Counted from the first letter of the stretch, positions 18,588 through 27,598 are shown. The stretch is 46,422 nt of DNA from Coriobacteriia bacterium (GCA_030651905.1 JAUSBS010000048.1:1-46422); one strand, 5' to 3'. The notes: generated by a model not told the origin, from the sequence alone. Numbers and translations: made by a program.

Positions 18588-19334
18588 ATGCCCACGGTAG
18601 GAGAGACACTCGCCGCCGAACGTCGCCGCCAGGGCAAGTCGTTGGCAGACGCGGTGGAGGGCACCAAGATCCGCTCTCGCCTTCTCGACGCGCTCGAGAA
18701 CGGCAACTATGACGCGTTGCCCAACACAGCGTATGTGAAGGGCTACATCCAGTCGTACGCCCGCTTCCTCGAGATCTCAGCGGAGCCCCTGCTGGACGAG
18801 TACCGCAAGGAAGAGGCGGCCTTCAAGCACAAGCCTCGCGCCACGGACCGCTACCTCAACATCCCCCACGAGACGCTGGTGCCCGAAAGCACGCAGGCGC
18901 ACGCCATCCCGCGCAACGTGTGGGTGATCACGGCGGTCGCGGTGGTCTTCGTCGTGCTTCTGGTCTGCACGATATCGAGCCTCATCAAGGCCGGTTCGAC
19001 CGCCATGCCCACCTCACCGAAGGCCGGGGCCAGCGCCGAGGTCACCGCCTCGCCCGGGGAAGAGCCCACGACCACCGTCCAGCAGAGCGAGGGCAGCTTC
19101 AAGGTCCGCGTGACGGTGAAGAAGGATGCTGCGTCGTGGGTCCAGGCGACGGTCGACGGCCTCGTCGCGTACGACGGCACGCTCAACGGTGGCGAGAGTC
19201 GCGAGTGGCTCGTCAACGACACCGTCGGGCTCAAGGTCGGCAAGCCCGCGTCGGTCACCGTCACTCGCGAGGGCCAGACCGTCGCGCTGCCGAAAGGCAC
19301 GAATGTCCAGCTGACCTTGAAGGTCGGCCAGTAG
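18588..19334 (+). CDS. RodZ-like helix-turn-helix membrane protein
   Basis: Likely cytoskeletal-linker type protein (RodZ/YmfM group) that ties cell-shape proteins to the membrane. The 248-residue sequence has an N-terminal HTH_25 domain with GETLAAERRRQGKSLADAVE and TKIRSRLLDALENGNYDALPNTAYVKGYIQSYARFL. One membrane helix follows (VWVITAVAVVFVVLLVCTIS, about residues 108-128), then a Pro/Thr/Ser-rich stalk and an extracytoplasmic DUF4115-like beta domain (VRVTVKKDAASWVQATVDG). ATG 18588 follows GAGAGGC. Its place between ftsK and pgsA matches ymfM in Bacillus. Whether MreB is present cannot be seen here. Confidence 0.85.
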   Translation: MPTVGETLAAERRRQGKSLADAVEGTKIRSRLLDALENGNYDALPNTAYVKGYIQSYARFLEISAEPLLDEYRKEEAAFKHKPRATDRYLNIPHETLVPESTQAHAIPRNVWVITAVAVVFVVLLVCTISSLIKAGSTAMPTSPKAGASAEVTASPGEEPTTTVQQSEGSFKVRVTVKKDAASWVQATVDGLVAYDGTLNGGESREWLVNDTVGLKVGKPASVTVTREGQTVALPKGTNVQLTLKVGQ

Positions 19335-19401
19335 CTGCCCTCGGCGCGCGTTCGAGCCGCGCTTTGACGCCGCCCCTGACCGGGAAGAAGGAGTATTCCT
19401 C

Positions 19402-19899
19402 ATGGCCAAGGAACAGAGCTTCGACATCGTCTCCCAAGTCGACATGCAGGAGGTCGACAACGCGATCCAGCAGACCGTGAAGGAGATCGTGCAGCGCTTC
19501 GACCTCAAGGATACGAAGTCCACCGTCGAGCTCGACAAGCACGAGGCGACCATCACCATCAAGGCGCCGGGTGACTTCGTGGTCAAGCAGATCGTCGACA
19601 TCGTCGGCAGCAAGCTGTTCAAGCGCGGCATCGATCTCAAAGCTGTTCAGTGGGGCACCGCGGAGACGGCTTCCGGCGGCACCGTGCGCCAGGTCGGCAC
19701 CATCGTCAACGGGATCGAGGCGGATCTCGCACGGCGCATCAACAAGGAGATCCGCGAGGGAAAGCACAAGGTCAAGGTCCAGATCGAGGGCGACAAGCTG
19801 CGCGTCTTCTCGGCAAGCCGCGATGAACTCCAGACGGTCATCGCGTACGTCAAGGGCGAGGACTACGGCATCCCCGTTCAGTTCGTGAACTACCGCTGA
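19402..19899 (+). CDS. yajQ: YajQ family nucleotide-binding protein
   Basis: Small UPF0234/DUF520 protein; homologues bind nucleotides or tRNA, and some bind c-di-GMP. The 165-residue length and signatures are typical: SFDIVSQVDMQEVDNAIQQ at the start, RFDLKDTKSTVEL, KLFKRGIDLKAVQWG, and KLRVFSASRDELQTVIAYVK near the end. ATG 19402 is preceded by AAGGAG. The stop TGA overlaps the rimO ATG (TGATG), so the two are coupled. The specific role in this organism is unknown. Confidence 0.93.
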   Translation: MAKEQSFDIVSQVDMQEVDNAIQQTVKEIVQRFDLKDTKSTVELDKHEATITIKAPGDFVVKQIVDIVGSKLFKRGIDLKAVQWGTAETASGGTVRQVGTIVNGIEADLARRINKEIREGKHKVKVQIEGDKLRVFSASRDELQTVIAYVKGEDYGIPVQFVNYR

Positions 19900-21197
19900 T
19901 GTCCGCCCGCCGGGTCGTCCATATCCTGACCTTGGGCTGCCCGAAGAACGAGGTCGACTCGGACCGGATGGCCGCCTCGCTCGCGCCGTCCTTCGACCTG
20001 GTCGACGACCTTGATGCGGCCGACGTCGCGATCGTGAACACCTGCTCGTTCATCCGCGAGGCCACCGAGGAGTCGATCGGCACGGTCCTCGGACTCACCG
20101 GCGAGTGGAAGGCGGCCCGCCCGGGCCGTTTCGTCATCGTCGCCGGCTGCATGCCCGCACGCTACGGTGACGAGCTCGCCGCCTCGATGCCCGAGGTCGA
20201 CGCGTTCGTTCCGGTAGCGTCCGAAGCCGGATTGGCGCGCGTCGTGGCCGGACTCACCGGTTCCGCACTCGTGAGCGAGCCCGCTGCACCCACGCGCACG
20301 GCACCCGGTCCGTCCGCGTACATCCAAGTCGCGGACGGCTGCCATCGCCGCTGCACCTTCTGCACGATCCCCGACATCCGTGGCGACTACGTGAGCCGCT
20401 CGCTTCCCGATGTGCTCGCGGAGGCGCGCCTGCTTGTCGACGGCGGCGCTCGGGAGCTGATCCTCGTGGGGCAGGACGTCTCCTCGTGGGGGAGGGACCT
20501 GCCGGGCGCACCCGTCCTGGCCGATCTCGTCCGCGAGGTGGCGCGTGTCGAGGGCCTTTCATGGCTTCGTCTGATGTACGTCCAGCCCGACGGCATCACG
20601 CCGGAGCTGCTGGACGTGATGGCGACAGAGCCCACCGTGTGTCGATACCTCGACATGCCACTGCAGCACGCCTCCCGCCCCGTGCTGCGCCGCATGGCGC
20701 GTTCGGGCGACGCGGCCGAGTTCCTGCGCCTCATCGGCGTGATCCGCGACCTTGTGCCGGGAGTCTTCCTGCGAACCACACTCATCTCTGGCTTCCCGGG
20801 CGAGACGCGCGATGACGCGGCGCGCCTTGTCGACTTCGTGCGCGATGCGGGCATCGACTACGTGGGGGTCTTCGAGTACTCGGCCGAGGAAGGCACGCCG
20901 GCGGCGACCATGGACGCCCAGGTCTCCGCACGCACGCGCCGCGCCCGCACGCAGCGACTGCGGGACGCCGCTTTCGAGGTCGGTACGGAAAGGGCCGCGC
21001 TGCTCGTGGGACGCACCCTGGCTGTGCTCGTCGAAGGCGTGGACGAGGACGGCGTCACCATCGGACGCCATCGGGGGCAGGCGCCTGAGATCGACGGCCT
21101 CGTGTTGCTCGATCGGGATCTCGAGCCCGGTACGCTCGTGGAAGTCGAGATCGTCGACGCGTTGGGCTACGATCTCGTAGGTGAGGTGAGATCGTGA
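19899..21197 (+). CDS. rimO: Ribosomal protein S12 methylthiotransferase
   Basis: Radical-SAM enzyme that methylthiolates an Asp of ribosomal protein S12. The 432-residue protein has an N-terminal UPF0004 domain with cluster cysteines at 14, 49 and 84. The radical-SAM triad is CHRRCTFC (Cys148, 152, 155), and a C-terminal TRAM domain ends the protein (ALLVGRTLAVLVEGVDEDGV). LGCPKNEVDSD is diagnostic of RimO, whereas MiaB (also in this window) has FGCQMNKHDSE. It overlaps yajQ at its start and pgsA at its end (GTGA). Confidence 0.95.
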   Translation: MSARRVVHILTLGCPKNEVDSDRMAASLAPSFDLVDDLDAADVAIVNTCSFIREATEESIGTVLGLTGEWKAARPGRFVIVAGCMPARYGDELAASMPEVDAFVPVASEAGLARVVAGLTGSALVSEPAAPTRTAPGPSAYIQVADGCHRRCTFCTIPDIRGDYVSRSLPDVLAEARLLVDGGARELILVGQDVSSWGRDLPGAPVLADLVREVARVEGLSWLRLMYVQPDGITPELLDVMATEPTVCRYLDMPLQHASRPVLRRMARSGDAAEFLRLIGVIRDLVPGVFLRTTLISGFPGETRDDAARLVDFVRDAGIDYVGVFEYSAEEGTPAATMDAQVSARTRRARTQRLRDAAFEVGTERAALLVGRTLAVLVEGVDEDGVTIGRHRGQAPEIDGLVLLDRDLEPGTLVEVEIVDALGYDLVGEVRS

Positions 21198-21811
21198 AGA
21201 ACCTGGGGCTTGCGAACTGGATCACACTGGTCAGGATGACATTCATCCCGGTCTTCCTCGTGTTCCTGCTCGGTCAGTTCGGCGGGAATCCCGTGTGGGT
21301 CGCGGCGCGTCCGTGGCTTGCCGCGATCGTCTTCATCATTCTCGCCGTCACGGACGTGGTTGACGGATACGTCGCGCGCACCCGCAACGAGGTCACCACC
21401 TTCGGGAAGTTCATCGATCCGCTGGCGGACAAACTGCTTGTGACCGCCGCACTCGTCGGCCTCGTCCAGCTCGGCAACCTTCCCGGCTGGATCGCCATCG
21501 TGATCATCAGCCGCGAGCTCGTGGTGTCCGGTCTGCGCATGGTGGCCGTGGCCGAGGGCAAGGTCATCGCAGCCTCCGCGTGGGGCAAGGTCAAGACGGT
21601 GTTCCAGATCATCGCCATCGTCGGATTCATCGTGAAGGACTCGCCGAGCCTGTCCGCCTATGCCACCGCGCGTGGCGCCGAGGCCTTCGGCGTGCTCAGC
21701 TGGGTCGTCATGAGCCTCGCCATCGCACTCACGATCGTCTCCGCGGTGCAGTACTTCTACCACGCGCGTCACATCATCACCGGACCCTGGAGCGGCGGCG
21801 ACGAGGCGTGA
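21194..21811 (+). CDS. pgsA: CDP-diacylglycerol-glycerol-3-phosphate 3-phosphatidyltransferase
   Basis: Membrane enzyme that makes phosphatidylglycerol phosphate from CDP-diacylglycerol and glycerol 3-phosphate. The CDP-alcohol phosphotransferase motif is complete: DVVDGYVAR, eight residues, then GKFIDPLADK. The 205-residue protein has several hydrophobic helices. The GTG start overlaps the rimO stop, and the end overlaps the cinA GTG, so rimO, pgsA and cinA are tightly coupled. The pgsA-cinA-recA order is as in Bacillus and supports PgsA over other CDP-alcohol transferases such as cardiolipin synthase. Confidence 0.93.
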   Translation: MKNLGLANWITLVRMTFIPVFLVFLLGQFGGNPVWVAARPWLAAIVFIILAVTDVVDGYVARTRNEVTTFGKFIDPLADKLLVTAALVGLVQLGNLPGWIAIVIISRELVVSGLRMVAVAEGKVIAASAWGKVKTVFQIIAIVGFIVKDSPSLSAYATARGAEAFGVLSWVVMSLAIALTIVSAVQYFYHARHIITGPWSGGDEA

Positions 21812-23031
21812 ACGCGGCGACCGCGGCCGTCGTCACCGTCGGCACGGAGCTCGTCACCGGTCTGCTGGTCGACACCAACACCTCCGAGGTCAGTCTTGCG
21901 CTCGTTCGCGCGGGCGTCAGGGTCATCGAGGCGGTCAGTGTCCCCGACGACGAGGCACTGCTCGCAGCCACGCTTCGACGCCTCATCGCCGACGCCGACA
22001 TCGTGGTGGTGACCGGCGGGCTCGGGCCGACACACGACGACATCACGCGCGAGGCGACCGCCGCGGCATTGGGCATCCCGCTCGTTCGGGACCCCGTGAT
22101 CGAAGCGGGCCTCGCACGATGGGCCGCACGGCACACCGACGCGAGAGCCTCGGAGCGGATCCTCGTCCAAGCGGACGTCCTCCACGGCGCGCGGGTCCTC
22201 CCGGCCCTTCTGGGCACCGCCCCCGGTCAGGTCGTCGCGACGCCGCGCGGCTCGCTCGTGCTGCTCCCGGGGCCCCCGCGTGAGATGCGACCGCTGTTGG
22301 CCGGGCTGTCGGCCGAATGGGGTCAGGGAGCGACACCTCCGGCGATCCTGCGCTGCGCCGCCGTCAGCGAATCCGACGTCCAGGTCGCCACTCAGGATGT
22401 GCTCGGCGGGAGGGCGGATGTCGAACTCACCGTGCTGGCCGCACCCGGCGACGTGCGCGTCGTGCTCTTCGATCACGGCGTGGGCGCCAAGGGGCTGGCA
22501 GCCGTCGCGCGGGACGTCGCCGCGCGCCTGGGACCGCTGTGCTACTCGACGGACGGCTCCTCGCTGGCCGAGACGGTACTGCGCCTCGCGCACGAGGGCG
22601 GGGAGACACTCGGTACCGCCGAGTCGTGCACCGGCGGTCTGGTGGCTGCGGCCCTCACGGCCGTCCCGGGAGCGTCCGACGTCTTCACGGGCTCGATCGT
22701 GTCGTACTCGGACCGGGTGAAGATGGACCAGCTCCACGTGCCACCGGGCATGCTTGCCCAGTACGGCGCTGTTAGCGAGCATGTCGCGCGTGCGATGGCG
22801 GAGGGAGCGCGCGCCGCCTTGGACGTCTCGCTGGCGTTGGCAGTCACCGGCATCGCGGGACCCGGCGGTGGCAGCGACGCCAAACCGGTCGGGACCGTAT
22901 GGTTCGCCGTCTCGTCGACCCGCGGCACTCGCTGTGAGCAGCGCCACTTCCCCGGCGACCGCGAGATCGTACGCGCCCGCTCGGCCGCCCTCGGCCTCGA
23001 TCTGCTGCGCAGGTCGCTGCAGGGGCTCTGA
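21808..23031 (+). CDS. cinA: CinA family competence/damage-inducible protein
   Basis: Two-domain protein of pyridine nucleotide salvage. The N-terminal MoCF-like domain has VVTVGTELVTGLLVDTNTSE, VVVTGGLGPTHDDITREA and LLPGPPREM; in characterised CinA proteins this part carries ADP-ribose pyrophosphatase activity. The C-terminal domain has GTAESCTGGLVAAALTAVPG and VTGIAGPGGGSDAKPVGTV, typical of nicotinamide mononucleotide deamidase. I start at GTG 21808, overlapping the pgsA stop; the track start at 21580 lies inside pgsA. The length is 407 residues. It sits upstream of recA, as in many Gram-positives, with thpR between. Confidence 0.94.
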   Translation: MNAATAAVVTVGTELVTGLLVDTNTSEVSLALVRAGVRVIEAVSVPDDEALLAATLRRLIADADIVVVTGGLGPTHDDITREATAAALGIPLVRDPVIEAGLARWAARHTDARASERILVQADVLHGARVLPALLGTAPGQVVATPRGSLVLLPGPPREMRPLLAGLSAEWGQGATPPAILRCAAVSESDVQVATQDVLGGRADVELTVLAAPGDVRVVLFDHGVGAKGLAAVARDVAARLGPLCYSTDGSSLAETVLRLAHEGGETLGTAESCTGGLVAAALTAVPGASDVFTGSIVSYSDRVKMDQLHVPPGMLAQYGAVSEHVARAMAEGARAALDVSLALAVTGIAGPGGGSDAKPVGTVWFAVSSTRGTRCEQRHFPGDREIVRARSAALGLDLLRRSLQGL

Positions 23032-23036
23032 TCACG

Positions 23037-23627
23037 GTGCGCGCCCGTTGCTTCATCGCCGTCCCGTTGGGAAGTGAGGCGCTCGCGCTCGTGGCCGACG
23101 CGCGCGGCGCCTTCCTCGGTCTCGCGCCCGAATGGGCGGGTGAGAAATGGGTGCGCCCCGACATCGTCCATATGACGTTGATGTATGCGGGGCCGTTGTC
23201 GGACGTAGCGGTCGATGACTCGCTGCAGATCCTCGCCGATGAGTGCCTGCACCACGCGCCCTTCGAACTACGGCTCGCCGGCGCGCGCGCTGTCCCTTCA
23301 CACGGGCCGGCGCGGATGCTGTGGGCCACCCTCGACGGCGAGACGCATCACTGCGCGCGGCTGTCGTCCGCGATATCGCACGTGCTGGAGCAGCGCCTCG
23401 ACATCCCGCACGACGACCGTGTGTTCGTCCCGCACGTCACACTAGTCAGGAGCCGCCGGCCGCGACCGGTCCCGCCGCGTGCGGTCGACGCAGCGGGCGA
23501 GGCGCTGACGTGCGGTAAGGAAACGGACAGGATCGTGTCAGTACGGTATGTCACGCTCTACGCCAGCACGCTGCAGCCGGACGGTCCGGTCTACGAGGAA
23601 CTCGGTTCGGTCCCGCTGTTGGGATGA
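23037..23627 (+). CDS. thpR: RNA 2',3'-cyclic phosphodiesterase (2H family)
   Basis: 2H phosphoesterase that opens 2',3'-cyclic phosphate ends of RNA, LigT/ThpR group. The 196-residue protein starts RARCFIAVPLGSEALALV. It has both catalytic His-x-Thr motifs, HMTLMYAG near residue 45 and HVTLVRSRRP in the second half. The GTG start lies five bases after the cinA stop, so it shares that operon. The physiological substrate in bacteria is uncertain. The recA promoter begins 20 bases after its stop. Confidence 0.9.
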   Translation: MRARCFIAVPLGSEALALVADARGAFLGLAPEWAGEKWVRPDIVHMTLMYAGPLSDVAVDDSLQILADECLHHAPFELRLAGARAVPSHGPARMLWATLDGETHHCARLSSAISHVLEQRLDIPHDDRVFVPHVTLVRSRRPRPVPPRAVDAAGEALTCGKETDRIVSVRYVTLYASTLQPDGPVYEELGSVPLLG

Positions 23628-23647
23628 TCCGAAGGACTGCGTGCCGA

Positions 23648-23676
23648 TTGACATCGAACAGGTGTTCGTATACGTT
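23648..23676 (+). promoter_or_regulatory. recA promoter with embedded LexA box
   Basis: TTGACA at 23648-23653 is a perfect -35; 17 bases later TACGTT (23671-23676) is a weak -10. The spacer contains the perfect inverted repeat CGAACAGGTGTTCG (23655-23668), which fits the Gram-positive SOS operator CGAAC-N4-GTTCG. Repressor bound there would block RNA polymerase, and damage-induced LexA cleavage would release it. The same operator type occurs at lexA in this window. Confidence 0.85.
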
Positions 23677-23728
23677 GAGGACGCGGCCCGCCCGCGTCGA
23701 CATCGGTTGATGAAGGAGCAGTCCATCC

Positions 23729-24805
23729 ATGGAGCGCGAGCAGATCGACAAGGTCTTGGAACTGACGAAGGAACAGGTCGAGCGCAAGTTCGGCAAGGGT
23801 TCGCTGATGCGCCTCGGTGAGCAGGCGAACATCGGTGCTATGCCCGCCATCCCCACCGGCTCACTCGCGCTGGACGCCGCACTCGGCATCGGTGGCGTCC
23901 CACGCGGCCGCATCGTCGAGATCTACGGCCCCGAGTCCGGCGGTAAGACCACACTCGCCCTGCAGATCATCGCCGAGGCGCAGCGTCTGGGGGGCATCGC
24001 GGCGTTCATCGATGCTGAGCACGCCATGGATCCGGCCTACGCCGCCAAGATCGGCGTCGACATCGACGATGTCCTCATCAGCCAGCCGGACACCGGCGAA
24101 CAGGCCCTCGAGATCGCCGACATGCTGGTCCGCAGCGGTGCGATCGACGTCGTCGTCATCGACTCGGTCGCGGCCCTCGTCCCACGTGCGGAACTCGAAG
24201 GTGAGATGGGCGACGTCACGGTCGGCCTCCAGGCCCGCCTGATGAGCCAGGCCCTGCGCAAGCTCGCCGGTTCCCTGTCCAAGTCCAACACCACATGCAT
24301 CTTCATCAACCAGTTGCGCGAGAAGATCGGCGTCATGTTCGGCAGCCCCGAGACCACGTCGGGCGGTCGCGCGCTGAAGTTCTACGCTTCCATCCGCATC
24401 GACATCCGTCGCATCGACTCCATCAAGCAAGGCACGGACATCGTGGGCAACCGCGTGCGTGCGAAGGTCGTCAAGAACAAGGTCGCTCCGCCCTTCCGGA
24501 TGGCCGAGTTCGACCTCATGTACGGTCAGGGCATCAGCAAGGAGGGCTCGCTCATCGACCTGGGTGTCGAGGAGGGGATCGTCGCCAAGTCCGGATCGTG
24601 GTTCAACTACGGCGAGGAACGCCTCGGGCAAGGCCGCGAATCCGCGAAGGACTTCCTGCGCGAGCACACCGACATCCGTGATCGCATCGAATCGCAGATC
24701 CGTGAGCGGCTGGGGCTCCTGCAGCAGCGCCCCAACGGCGAGGATGCACCGGAGGCCGCGCCCGAGCCTGCTCCCAGTGAGGCGAAGACGCCCAAGACCA
24801 AGTAG
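23729..24805 (+). CDS. recA: Recombinase RecA
   Basis: ATP-dependent strand-exchange protein of homologous recombination and co-protease for LexA. The 358-residue protein has Walker A GPESGGKT at residues 67-74, [32 protein letters not shown], the L2/DNA-binding region [21 protein letters not shown] and [13 protein letters not shown] short acidic Pro/Ala tail ends the protein. ATG 23729 follows AAGGAG. It lies behind an SOS-box promoter, with recX 39 bases downstream. Confidence 0.99.
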   Translation: MEREQIDKVLELTKEQVERKFGKGSLMRLGEQANIGAMPAIPTGSLALDAALGIGGVPRGRIVEIYGPESGGKTTLALQIIAEAQRLGGIAAFIDAEHAMDPAYAAKIGVDIDDVLISQPDTGEQALEIADMLVRSGAIDVVVIDSVAALVPRAELEGEMGDVTVGLQARLMSQALRKLAGSLSKSNTTCIFINQLREKIGVMFGSPETTSGGRALKFYASIRIDIRRIDSIKQGTDIVGNRVRAKVVKNKVAPPFRMAEFDLMYGQGISKEGSLIDLGVEEGIVAKSGSWFNYGEERLGQGRESAKDFLREHTDIRDRIESQIRERLGLLQQRPNGEDAPEAAPEPAPSEAKTPKTK

Positions 24806-24844
24806 CCGCACCGGGTACCGCGAGCCGCAAGGGGAGGCGAACAC

Positions 24845-25519
24845 TTGACGCTCATCTCGGAGATCGTCGCCCCGCGCCGCGGCTCGCGGCTCCGCGTGCT
24901 GCACGCCGATCACGAGGAGTGGCGTCGAACGTCCGCCGACGTGGTCAAAGCTCTCGGCCTTCGCGCGGGTCACATCGAGCCCGCGGAGGACCTCGCGGCC
25001 AGGATCGAGGCGGCTGAGCCGACCTTCGCACGCGACAGGGCCTACAGGCTCCTGGCGTACCGCGACCGGACCGCCCATGAACTGCGTGAACGGCTCGTCG
25101 AAGACGGCTACCCAGCCGCTCTCTCCGCCGGCATCGTCGCAGACCTCACTCGTGTCGGCCTCGTGGACGACGACCGCTACGCGCGTACGAGCGCTCGCAG
25201 CCTCGCCACCGTGCGCGGGTTCGGTCGCAACCGGATCCTTCGCGAACTGGAAGCGAAGGGGGTAGATCCCGGTCTGGCAGCGGCAGCCACTACAGAGGCG
25301 CTCCCTGAACACGACGAAGAAGCGTCGGCGCTGCGGCTCGCGCGGGCGCTCACGTCGCGGCCCAAGGCCGACGTGGCGCGCATCGCGACACGCCTCGCCC
25401 GAAAGGGTTTCGCTCCGGCCCTCGCCCTGAAGACGGCGCGCCGAGCGTTGGCGGAGCTCGCCGATGGCGACGCCCCTGACCTGCCCGTTCTCGACGACTG
25501 GCCGCCCCCGGAGCGGTGA
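24845..25519 (+). CDS. recX: Regulatory protein RecX
   Basis: Modulator that binds RecA filaments and limits or redirects their activity. The 224-residue protein has an N-terminal basic extension and RecX three-helix repeats. The clearest is ARDRAYRLLAYRDRTAHELRERLVEDGY, followed by LVDDDRYARTSARSLATVRGFGRNRILRELEAKGV. The start is TTG 24845, supported by GGGGAGG just upstream. It follows recA on the same strand and is probably co-transcribed and SOS-induced. A 373-base gene-free gap follows. Confidence 0.9.
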   Translation: MTLISEIVAPRRGSRLRVLHADHEEWRRTSADVVKALGLRAGHIEPAEDLAARIEAAEPTFARDRAYRLLAYRDRTAHELRERLVEDGYPAALSAGIVADLTRVGLVDDDRYARTSARSLATVRGFGRNRILRELEAKGVDPGLAAAATTEALPEHDEEASALRLARALTSRPKADVARIATRLARKGFAPALALKTARRALAELADGDAPDLPVLDDWPPPER

Positions 25520-25538
25520 GTGCGCCCGCGCGGTCGCC

Positions 25539-25568
25539 TTGACGCTTGTGCGCCCGCGGCGATACGAT
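25539..25568 (+). promoter_or_regulatory. Promoter of the rny transcript
   Basis: TTGACG (25539-25544) and TACGAT (25563-25568) are separated by 18 bases, a good vegetative-type promoter just after recX. RNA would start near 25575, leaving a leader of about 318 bases before the rny ATG at 25893. Confidence 0.6.
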
Positions 25569-25574
25569 AGCCGC

Positions 25575-25892
25575 GGCAAATGTGATCACTCCGCGCATCG
25601 AGGGTTCATGTAGCGGGGTTTGTGTGCTGGATCGTGGTTCCGAGGTACGGCGAACGGGCGCTTTGCGCCCTATCCGCATATGCGGTCACCGCGATACGCA
25701 TACACGAGTCTGTATCGCCTTTGCCGGACGCCGAGTGTGTCCGGCTTGTTCGTAGAGGGACCCGGCAGGGGAGTTTCGCCGGGTCCACGGGTGGGGCCCA
25801 TCGGGGTGTCCGCCTCCAAGCCGGTCCTCCTCTCGGCGTGCCATGAGAAGGCACACGTGTGACGCGAAACGCGTCCGAAGGGAGGGCACCAG
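25575..25892 (+). promoter_or_regulatory. Long structured 5' leader (candidate RNA element) of rny
   Basis: This is the main gene-free stretch of the window (recX stop to rny, 373 bases). It holds a dense series of hairpins. They are GGGCGC-TTT-GCGCCC (25656-25670), palindrome CCGCATATGCGG (25674-25685), GCGATAC/GTATCGC (25691-25718), GCCGGAC/GTCCGGC (25723-25745), GACCCGGC/GCCGGGTC (25759-25785), GTGCC/GGCAC (25838-25854) and GACGCG-AAA-CGCGTC (25861-25875). The last ends just before the GGGAGGG ribosome site at 25880-25886. No short ORF with a ribosome site is convincing, no U-tract follows any stem, and I match it to no known riboswitch, SRP, 6S, tmRNA or RNase P RNA. Confidence 0.6.
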
Positions 25893-27422
25893 ATGGCATT
25901 CGTCTACGCATTCATCGCACTCGTCGCCGGAACTGCCCTCGGCTTCTTCATCCGCAAGGTCTTCATCGAAGGCCAGGACTCACGCGCCCGCATGACAGCG
26001 GAGCGTATCGTCACCGACGCGGAGAAGCAGGCCGAGACACTCAAGAAGGAAGCGATCCTCGAGGCCAAGGACGAGGTCTTCAGTCTGAAGGCCGAAGCCG
26101 AGACCGAGGCCAAGGAGCGCCGCAAGGACCTCACCGCACTCGAGACCCGTCTCATGCAGCGCGAGGAATCCATCGAGCGCCGCGCCGAGTCGCTCGACAA
26201 GCGCGAGCATCAGCTCTCGAGCGCCCAGGGCCAGATCGAGAAGCAGGGCAAGGACCTCGAGGACGCGATCGCCCTCGAGAAGTCCCGACTCGAAGCGCTC
26301 GCCGGCATGACGTCGGACGAGGCTCGCGCCGTGCTCATGCAGCGCATCGAGGACGACGTCAAGCATGACGCCGCCGCCATGATCCGCGAGGTCGAGACGC
26401 GCGCCCGCGAGGAGGCCGACAAGAAGGCCCGCAACATCGTCGGCATCGCCATCCAGCGCGTCGCCGCCGACCACACGGCGGAGTCCACCGTCTCGGTCGT
26501 GCACATCCCGAGCGACGACATGAAGGGCCGCATCATCGGCCGCGAAGGCCGCAACATCCGCGCCTTCGAGCAGATGACCGGCATCAACCTCATCATCGAC
26601 GACACCCCCGAGGCGGTCATCCTCAGCAGCTTCGATCCGGTGCGACGCGAGATCGGCCGCATCACGCTTGAGTCGCTCCTGGCCGACGGCCGCATCCACC
26701 CGGCACGCATCGAGGAGATGTTCGGCAAGGCCGAGAAGATCGTCGAGCAGCAGGTCCATGAGGCCGGCGAGCAGGCGGTCTTCGAGACACAGGTACACGG
26801 ACTGCACGCCGAGCTCGTCCGGACGCTCGGACGCCTGAAGTTCCGCACCAGCTACGGCCAGAACGTGCTCAAGCACTCCCTGGAAGTCAGCTACCTCGCC
26901 GGTGTCATGGCCTCGGAGCTCGGTGTCGACGTGAAGCTCGCGAAGCGCGCCGGCCTGCTGCATGACCTGGGCAAGGCCATCGACCACGAGGTCGAGGGTC
27001 CGCACGCCCTCATCGGCGCAGAGCTCGCCAAGCGCCTCGGTGAGCACAAGGAGATCGTCCACTGCATCGAGGCCCACCACGGTGACGTCGAGGCACAGAC
27101 CGTCGAGGCCGTTCTCGTCCAGGCCGCCGACGCGATCTCCGCCTCCCGCCCGGGCGCACGTCGCGAGACGATCGAGAGCTACATCAAGCGCCTCGAGAAG
27201 CTCGAGGAGCTCGCCAGTGCCCACAAGGGTGTCGAGAAGGTCTACGCGATGCAGGCAGGTCGCGAGATCCGCGTCATGGTCAAGCCGGAGCAGATCTCAG
27301 ATGCCGATTCGATCGTGCTGGCGAGAGATATCGCCAAGGAGATCGAGGAGCAGATGGAGTATCCCGGGCAGGTCAAGGTCATGGTGGTACGCGAGTCAAG
27401 GGCCATAGACTACGCGAAGTAG
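25893..27422 (+). CDS. rny: Ribonuclease Y
   Basis: Membrane-anchored endoribonuclease that initiates mRNA decay in Gram-positives. The 509-residue protein has one N-terminal membrane helix ([18 protein letters not shown]) and a long charged coiled coil (about residues 25-190). A KH domain follows with [20 protein letters not shown], then an HD domain whose metal motif is [15 protein letters not shown]. Motifs [19 protein letters not shown] and [21 protein letters not shown] are family-specific. ATG 25893 is preceded by GGGAGGG. It lies downstream of recA-recX as in Bacillus, but ymdB does not follow; a GHKL ATPase gene does. A strong terminator hairpin ends the transcript. Confidence 0.98.
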   Translation: MAFVYAFIALVAGTALGFFIRKVFIEGQDSRARMTAERIVTDAEKQAETLKKEAILEAKDEVFSLKAEAETEAKERRKDLTALETRLMQREESIERRAESLDKREHQLSSAQGQIEKQGKDLEDAIALEKSRLEALAGMTSDEARAVLMQRIEDDVKHDAAAMIREVETRAREEADKKARNIVGIAIQRVAADHTAESTVSVVHIPSDDMKGRIIGREGRNIRAFEQMTGINLIIDDTPEAVILSSFDPVRREIGRITLESLLADGRIHPARIEEMFGKAEKIVEQQVHEAGEQAVFETQVHGLHAELVRTLGRLKFRTSYGQNVLKHSLEVSYLAGVMASELGVDVKLAKRAGLLHDLGKAIDHEVEGPHALIGAELAKRLGEHKEIVHCIEAHHGDVEAQTVEAVLVQAADAISASRPGARRETIESYIKRLEKLEELASAHKGVEKVYAMQAGREIRVMVKPEQISDADSIVLARDIAKEIEEQMEYPGQVKVMVVRESRAIDYAK

Positions 27423-27471
27423 CGACCGGCACCTCCAGGTCGCCGTCCGGCGGCCCCTCGCAGACGGCTTC

Positions 27472-27506
27472 GGAAGGCTCGGCACCCACTCGGTGCCGAG
27501 CCTTCC
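27472..27506 (+). terminator. Terminator-like hairpin after rny
   Basis: A perfect 15-bp stem, GGAAGGCTCGGCACC / GGTGCCGAGCCTTCC, encloses loop CACTC about 50 bases after the rny stop. No U-tract follows, which is common for strong GC-rich stems in high-GC bacteria. It separates rny from the next gene, which has its own -10 element. Confidence 0.75.
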
Positions 27507-27547
27507 TGCAGAATGTCTGCTCGAGACCGCCGGACGCCGCCCACCGC

Positions 27548-27598
27548 AGAGCAGACCCCAGGGCAGAGCAGACCCCAGGGCAGACCCCAGACCAGACC
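27548..27598 (+). repeat. 17-bp tandem direct repeat upstream of the GHKL ATPase gene
   Basis: AGAGCAGACCCCAGGGC occurs twice head to tail (27548-27564 and 27565-27581). A degraded third copy follows (AGACCCCAGACCAGACC, 27582-27598). The array ends 24 bases before the TACACT -10 element. It could be an array of regulator sites or a replication-slippage product. Confidence 0.8.

Noticed and set aside
25606-25911. Several 67-101-aa ORFs in the rny leader on both strands
   Set aside because: They overlap each other in different frames, lack ribosome sites, and their sequences reflect the hairpin repeats; a structured RNA explains the region better.
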